Source of the DNA: Emcibacteraceae bacterium
GTDB lineage: Bacteria > Pseudomonadota > Alphaproteobacteria > Sphingomonadales > Emcibacteraceae
Direction: 5' to 3'
DNA length: 8,892 bases
NCBI GenBank assembly: GCA_016763335.1
Contig: JAESUD010000027.1
Location: forward strand, 1 to 8,892
Shown one piece after another: positions 4,813 to 8,892 of the stretch. The notes beneath the pieces are model-generated. The model searched no databases and was not told the origin of the DNA. It worked only from the letters and a program-made list of their open reading frames with translations. The translations under genes were made by a program, and so were the position numbers. The first letter of the stretch is position 1. The number at the start of each line of letters is the position of its first letter.

Positions 4813-7779
4813 CTATTTATTATCGAGCGGAGGGATCGGGTTATGGGCATCCATTTCAGAAGCCGGGATTTCAATGATTTCATAATATAAATTATGAATG
4901 AAATTTTGTTTTTCAATGATAAGCGTTTCTATTTCATCCGGTTTTCTATCAAACCGTTCAGCTAGCGTCAACAAAAGAGCATAAGGCTTATCTTGTGTTA
5001 TGTCTTCATTATCAAGACATAGTCGAAGCATGGCTTGAATTGATTGCAATATGTGGCAGGCTTTGTAAAGCTCATCGGCAATGTTTTGTTCAATAATGTT
5101 GGTTTTGGATAGAATAGATATTTGTTCCAGGGTGTTTTTTTTCAATATTTCAGGATGGGTTGAACCGTGTTTAAGTAGTAAATACTGACAAATAAATTCA
5201 ACGTCAATAATGCCGCCACGAATGTGTTTCATAGCCCAGATATTATTTGTTGAAAAACTATCAACCAGTCTATGTCTCATGTTTGCCACTTCATGGAGCA
5301 GGTTTGCATGGTCGCGGCCTTGATGACTTAAAATACTGTGTATGCATTTATCTATTTTTTTAGCAAGCGGTTTAGGGCCGGCAATGACACGACCGCGGGT
5401 CAGCGCCATATGTTCCCATGTCCATGCCTGTCCAGTTTGGTAATTATTAAAACTACCAATTGATACGGCGAGAGGGCCAGAAATGCCGGAAGGACGAAGA
5501 CGCATGTCAATTTCATACAGTTTTCCCTCTCCGGTTAGGGCAGTGATACTATTGATGAAATTTTGACTTAGTCTTGCGTAATAATGGTTTGCCGAGAGTT
5601 GCTTATGACCATTTGAAAGTGCTTCCATATCATCAGCATCATATATCAGAACCATATCGACATCGGATGCTGTGGTGAACTCATGACCACCGAGTTTCCC
5701 CATGGCAAGCACGCAGATTGATGAGTTTTCGATAATTCCATGCTTTATGGCAAATTCTTTTTTTACTTTTTCAAGCATTACGGATATTGATACTTCTGCG
5801 ATATCGCTCAAAGTTTTGGCGAAATCAATGACGTCTGTGTTGCCTTTTAATATCTGTAATCCTACTTGAAATTTCCCTTCGTTGGTCCATTTTCGGGTGA
5901 TGTCGAGAATATCTTGAAAATCGAGTGCGATCTGGAGCTGCTGATTAAGACTGGTTTTTAAATTTTTTAACGTGGAGTTGTTTTTAAATGCTTCTGCGCT
6001 TAACACGGCATCAAGTAATAATGGGTTTCTTGAAAGTTGATTTGAAAGAAATGGTGCAATTCCGGTTATTTCTGCCAGTAAAGTCAATAACCAAGGCTGG
6101 GCTTTGATAAAAGAAAAAAGTTGAACGCCCGACGGGAGACGAGAGAGAAAATCATCAAATTTTATAAGGCCCGCATCCGGGTCTTCATGTTTACCAAATG
6201 CCGTTAAAATATCAGGGACCAACTGTCTTAATATTGATCTGGCCCGGTCCGTTCGGCACGCCCGGTATCTTCCGAGTTGCCAGTTTTGAATAAGTTTATA
6301 AATTTTGGTGGCATCTTTAAATCCGGCTTCTTCGATGGCTTGTATGGTTTGAGGGTGATATTTATCAAGCGGAAATGGCAAACTTATATCATCGTCTGAT
6401 TGATTGGTGTCTTGAAGTAAGCGGGTGAAAATATTATTCACACTGTTTAAATGGCCTAACAAATCTTTTTCAAACTCTGATCTCTCCTGGTATCCCATAA
6501 ATTTTGTTATACGCATAATATCTTCTGCACTAGTGGGGATTTCGTGGGTTTGATCATCATTTATCATTTGAAGTCGATGTTCGAGGGTGCGGAAATAAAC
6601 ATAAGCCTCCTGCAATATATCATTTTCGGCGCTATCAAGTTTACCGCTTTCGCTAAGAGCATCAAGAGCAAGTCTTGTGGGGGCGATCCTGAGGTTAGGT
6701 TCACGACCCCCAGCAATAAGTTGATGAATTTGGGCATAAAACTCAATCTCGCGGATGCCGCCACGGCCTAGTTTTACATCATGGCCTTCCAATCTTATTT
6801 CCCGGTGGCTGTGATGCTCGTGGATAAGCTTTTTTATTGCGCGAATATCGTCAATCGCCGCATAATCAAGGTGCTTCCTCCAGACAAAGCTCCTAATTCG
6901 TTCGAGAAACGCATGTCCTGCCGGTAAATCGCCGGCAATTGGCCTTGCTTTGATCATTGCCGCTCTTTCCCAGTTAAGGCCGACGGTCTGATAATAAATT
7001 TCCGCGCCTTCCATGGATAAGGCAACGGCTGTAGCACCCGGATCGGGGCGAAGTCTTAGGTCTGTACGAAAAACATAACCGTCTGCCGTACGGTCAGACA
7101 TAATTTTTACAAGTTTTTTTGTTAGTTTAATGAAAAAATCTTGTGCACTTTTACGCCCTGTATATTTAACAATATCAAGATCAAACAGAATAATGAGGTC
7201 AATATCGCTAGAATAGTTTAGCTCATATCCACCAAGTTTTCCCATGGCGAGTACTACATAGCCTGAACTCTTACCTTGATGGGCGAGATCCCCGTTTGCA
7301 ATGGCTTCATTAATTAAAAAATCCACAGCGAGGTTTAATGTATTTTCGGCAAACCGACTTAGAGTTTCTGTTATTTTTTTTAATGTCCACAAACCGGATA
7401 AATCAGCAAGAGCCGTTGTGAGGGCAATTTCCGTTTTAGCAATCCGAAAAGCGCGCATGAGTTCGGAAAGGCTACAGCTTTTATAAGTATCAAGAGAGGT
7501 GAAAGTTTGCTCTATGAGGTCATCTGCTGATCCTTTAAGAAGGGTCATGGAATATTTTGGATATTTGAATAATAGCCGGGTTAGATAGGGGCTGTTTGAG
7601 AAGATTGACAATAATAATGTTTTATTCTGTCCTTGGTCAATTATGTCCGCAATGTCGTCAGGATAAGTTTCATTGTAAAGTAGGACAAAATCCTCTAATT
7701 TCTGATTTGCAAGCTTGGTATCCGAAATAATCGGAAAATAAAAAGAGTTATTAGATGTATCCGTTGACACCATTGACAT
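4813..7779 (-). CDS. glnE: Bifunctional glutamine synthetase adenylyltransferase/adenylyl-removing enzyme
   Basis: This 988-residue cytoplasmic enzyme adds AMP to, or removes it from, the regulatory tyrosine of glutamine synthetase, under control of PII protein and glutamine. Two homologous nucleotidyltransferase halves are visible. The N-terminal adenylyl-removing half has AMGKLGG (178-184), SDIDL (Asp192, Asp194) and a third Asp240 in FRTDLRLRP, followed by LGRGGIREIEF (337-347). The C-terminal adenylyltransferase half has AMGKLGG (692-698), SDVDM (Asp706, Asp708) and Asp758 in YEIDMRLRP, followed by IRGGIIDVEF (853-862). All catalytic aspartates are present in both halves, so both activities should work. 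The length suits alphaproteobacterial GlnE (E. coli 946). GGGA at 7788-7791 lies eight bases before the ATG at 7779, favouring it over the second in-frame ATG at 7773. It leads a probable operon with bcp and the DUF455 gene. Confidence 0.97.
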   Translation of the reverse strand: MSMVSTDTSNNSFYFPIISDTKLANQKLEDFVLLYNETYPDDIADIIDQGQNKTLLLSIFSNSPYLTRLLFKYPKYSMTLLKGSADDLIEQTFTSLDTYKSCSLSELMRAFRIAKTEIALTTALADLSGLWTLKKITETLSRFAENTLNLAVDFLINEAIANGDLAHQGKSSGYVVLAMGKLGGYELNYSSDIDLIILFDLDIVKYTGRKSAQDFFIKLTKKLVKIMSDRTADGYVFRTDLRLRPDPGATAVALSMEGAEIYYQTVGLNWERAAMIKARPIAGDLPAGHAFLERIRSFVWRKHLDYAAIDDIRAIKKLIHEHHSHREIRLEGHDVKLGRGGIREIEFYAQIHQLIAGGREPNLRIAPTRLALDALSESGKLDSAENDILQEAYVYFRTLEHRLQMINDDQTHEIPTSAEDIMRITKFMGYQERSEFEKDLLGHLNSVNNIFTRLLQDTNQSDDDISLPFPLDKYHPQTIQAIEEAGFKDATKIYKLIQNWQLGRYRACRTDRARSILRQLVPDILTAFGKHEDPDAGLIKFDDFLSRLPSGVQLFSFIKAQPWLLTLLAEITGIAPFLSNQLSRNPLLLDAVLSAEAFKNNSTLKNLKTSLNQQLQIALDFQDILDITRKWTNEGKFQVGLQILKGNTDVIDFAKTLSDIAEVSISVMLEKVKKEFAIKHGIIENSSICVLAMGKLGGHEFTTASDVDMVLIYDADDMEALSNGHKQLSANHYYARLSQNFINSITALTGEGKLYEIDMRLRPSGISGPLAVSIGSFNNYQTGQAWTWEHMALTRGRVIAGPKPLAKKIDKCIHSILSHQGRDHANLLHEVANMRHRLVDSFSTNNIWAMKHIRGGIIDVEFICQYLLLKHGSTHPEILKKNTLEQISILSKTNIIEQNIADELYKACHILQSIQAMLRLCLDNEDITQDKPYALLLTLAERFDRKPDEIETLIIEKQNFIHNLYYEIIEIPASEMDAHNPIPPLDNK

Positions 7780-7803
7780 ATATATTGTCCCAAAATCATA
7801 TTA

Positions 7804-7833
7804 TTGACATGTTTATTATATAGTTAGCATCAT
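7804..7833 (+). promoter_or_regulatory. Candidate promoter for the AsmA-like gene, overlapping the glnE promoter
   Basis: A perfect TTGACA (7804-7809) is followed after 18 bases by CATCAT (7828-7833), a four-of-six match to TATAAT. It would start transcription about 40 bases before the TTG start at 7882. Two further TTGACA copies lie at 7764-7769 and 7773-7778, so the true -35 is uncertain. The site overlaps the candidate glnE promoter on the other strand, so the two may compete. Confidence 0.28.
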
Positions 7834-7845
7834 TATTAGTGTTAA
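7815..7845 (-). promoter_or_regulatory. Candidate sigma-70-like promoter for glnE
   Basis: Read on the minus strand, TTAACA (7840-7845, one mismatch to TTGACA) precedes a perfect TATAAT (7815-7820) with a 19-base spacer. The overlapping TATATA (7817-7822) would give the ideal 17. Transcription would begin about 25-30 bases before the glnE ATG. The long spacer for the perfect -10 box leaves this moderate. Confidence 0.45.
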
Positions 7846-7881
7846 CCAAACAAACTATTTGAATATAAAGAGAAATATATT

Positions 7882-8892
7882 TTGCTCAAACCATTAAGAT
7901 TTATAGTAAAGATATTTGTGTCGTTCATGGCCATTATGGCTATTGCGATATTACTGTTTATCTGGCGGGTAAGCAATGGTCCGGTTGAACTTGATGGTTA
8001 TTCACCTTTTTTTAGAAATATCCTCATCGAACAAGGCATTGGTCAGGATGTTCAATTTGATCGCAGCATCCTAACTTGGCGCAGTGCTAAAAATAATCCG
8101 ACCGGTAATAGTAGTTTTGAAGTTCGTTTTTTAAACATTACCATTAATGATCCTGAAACTTCATTAACGGTAACTATTCCGCAAGCAGGAATGCAGTTCA
8201 GCCCTACGGCAATATTTCGCGGTGTTCTTGCGCCGACTTTTGTGGAATTTAGTGGTTTAGAATTGAATATTTTGTTGCCCAAGGAAACCTGGACCGGTGA
8301 AGCATTCGATCAAGAAGTGTTTATTGCGACCATGAGGGCTTATCTTGATGAATTTAATAATTCAACTGGTGTAGTACCAAGACTGACTAAACAAATACTC
8401 TCCCCCCCCAGCACTCTTAATTCAACGGGGTATTTACAGCAGTTAACATTGGCAAATACTGCTATAAATATAACCGATGAGGTTTCTGGTGATCGTTGGC
8501 AAATTCCAGATGCGTTACTTGATTTTAAAAGAATTGATAATGGGTTAAGCCTGCTTATCGAGGGGGCAATTGATTTTGAAAATGACAATGATATTCCGCT
8601 TCATATGTCTATCGAATATGATATCAAGGAGGAAAAAGCGGCTACTCAGATTATGTTTTCAAATTTTATTCCAAAAAACATAGCTGGTGAAGTCGAAGGG
8701 CTATCAAATCTCGCGACATTGGATATTCCGGTTAGCGGAATTGTTAATTTTTCAATTAATAAAGGCTTCGAGCTTCCTGTGTTTGATTTTGAATTTGATT
8801 TGGGCGGTGGTCTTGTTAATCCCGGTCAATTATATGATGATCCCATTATTATCGATGAAGCAACTTTAGTCGGGCAATTTGATGTTGCGTCA
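7882..8892 (+). CDS. AsmA-like / YhdP-type (DUF3971) envelope protein, N-terminal part (3' end outside window)
   Basis: A 337-codon open frame runs to the last base of the window with no stop. The product begins MLKPLRFIVKIF and has one N-terminal transmembrane helix (about 11-28, rich in Ile, Ala, Leu and Phe). It continues with FIWRVSNGPVELDGYSPFF, the junction I associate with alphaproteobacterial DUF3971/YhdP proteins (RVxxGPVxLDxLxPYI). The rest alternates short beta-strand-like segments, as expected for the long periplasmic beta-rich body of AsmA-family proteins, some of which move phospholipids to the outer membrane. Members usually exceed 1,000 residues, so roughly a third or less is visible. 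The TTG start is chosen because GAGA (7870-7873) lies eight bases upstream, the frame is closed at 7843-7845, and the first ATG (7927) would cut into the membrane helix. A run of eight C sits at 8402-8409, in frame. The family call is good; the transport role is inferred from the family. Confidence 0.8.
   Translation, partial: MLKPLRFIVKIFVSFMAIMAIAILLFIWRVSNGPVELDGYSPFFRNILIEQGIGQDVQFDRSILTWRSAKNNPTGNSSFEVRFLNITINDPETSLTVTIPQAGMQFSPTAIFRGVLAPTFVEFSGLELNILLPKETWTGEAFDQEVFIATMRAYLDEFNNSTGVVPRLTKQILSPPSTLNSTGYLQQLTLANTAINITDEVSGDRWQIPDALLDFKRIDNGLSLLIEGAIDFENDNDIPLHMSIEYDIKEEKAATQIMFSNFIPKNIAGEVEGLSNLATLDIPVSGIVNFSINKGFELPVFDFEFDLGGGLVNPGQLYDDPIIIDEATLVGQFDVAS
8402..8409 (+). repeat. C8 homopolymer inside the AsmA-like gene
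   Basis: Eight consecutive C bases encode part of a Ser-Pro-Pro-Ser stretch around codons 174-177 of the AsmA-like frame, in an otherwise AT-rich gene. The frame is open on both sides at this length. Runs like this are prone to replication slippage and to sequencing length errors. Confidence 0.9.

Noticed and set aside
6544..6771. Open frames on both strands inside glnE
   Set aside because: They lie within an intact, motif-bearing glnE frame, have no family features, and are shadows of its codon use.
7775..7789. Small inverted repeat GACA-N7-TGTC across the glnE start region, considered as an operator
   Set aside because: Four-base arms in AT-rich DNA are expected by chance, and no known operator consensus is matched.
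8052..8588. Minus-strand open frames opposite the AsmA-like gene
   Set aside because: The plus-strand frame continues from a membrane anchor into family-like sequence to the window edge, and the antisense frames show no recognisable features.

Overview
The window reads as chromosomal housekeeping DNA from an AT-rich alphaproteobacterium. The evidence is the order PBP1A-prfB, a roughly 990-residue GlnE beside a Bcp peroxiredoxin, a DUF455 protein, and a membrane M23 peptidase paired with a bactofilin. The genus cannot be fixed from the sequence alone. I see no mobile element, CRISPR array, tRNA or rRNA.

Layout. 1-528 (+) is the 3' end of a class A penicillin-binding protein gene. 550-1678 (+) is prfB (release factor 2), read through an in-frame UGA by a programmed +1 frameshift at 616-622, so a plain ORF search sees only the part from 713 on. 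A symmetrical hairpin at 1705-1731 ends both prfB and the converging minus-strand genes. On the minus strand, in transcription order, come glnE (7779-4813), bcp (4803-4342), a DUF455 ferritin-like gene (4345-3551), then after a 125-base gap an M23 endopeptidase gene (3425-2220) overlapping a bactofilin gene (2257-1751). A 102-base divergent promoter region (7780-7881) separates glnE from a plus-strand AsmA/YhdP-like gene (7882 to the window end), which is cut by the window edge.

How the genes fit together. Two envelope themes flank a nitrogen and redox block. PBP1A builds peptidoglycan. The M23 hydrolase and the bactofilin probably form a scaffold-plus-hydrolase pair that remodels it locally. 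The AsmA-like protein probably works in lipid transport across the envelope. GlnE controls glutamine synthetase by adenylylation. Bcp and the DUF455 protein are tightly packed behind it (9-base gap, then an ATGA overlap), suggesting one transcript. prfB supplies RF2 and senses its own level through the frameshift.

I did not find a clearly new system. The points most worth a second look are the complete, evenly spaced diiron-type ligand set in the DUF455 protein, the 38-base overlap and cytoplasmic tail of the M23/bactofilin pair, the textbook prfB frameshift signal, and a C8 tract inside the AsmA-like gene.
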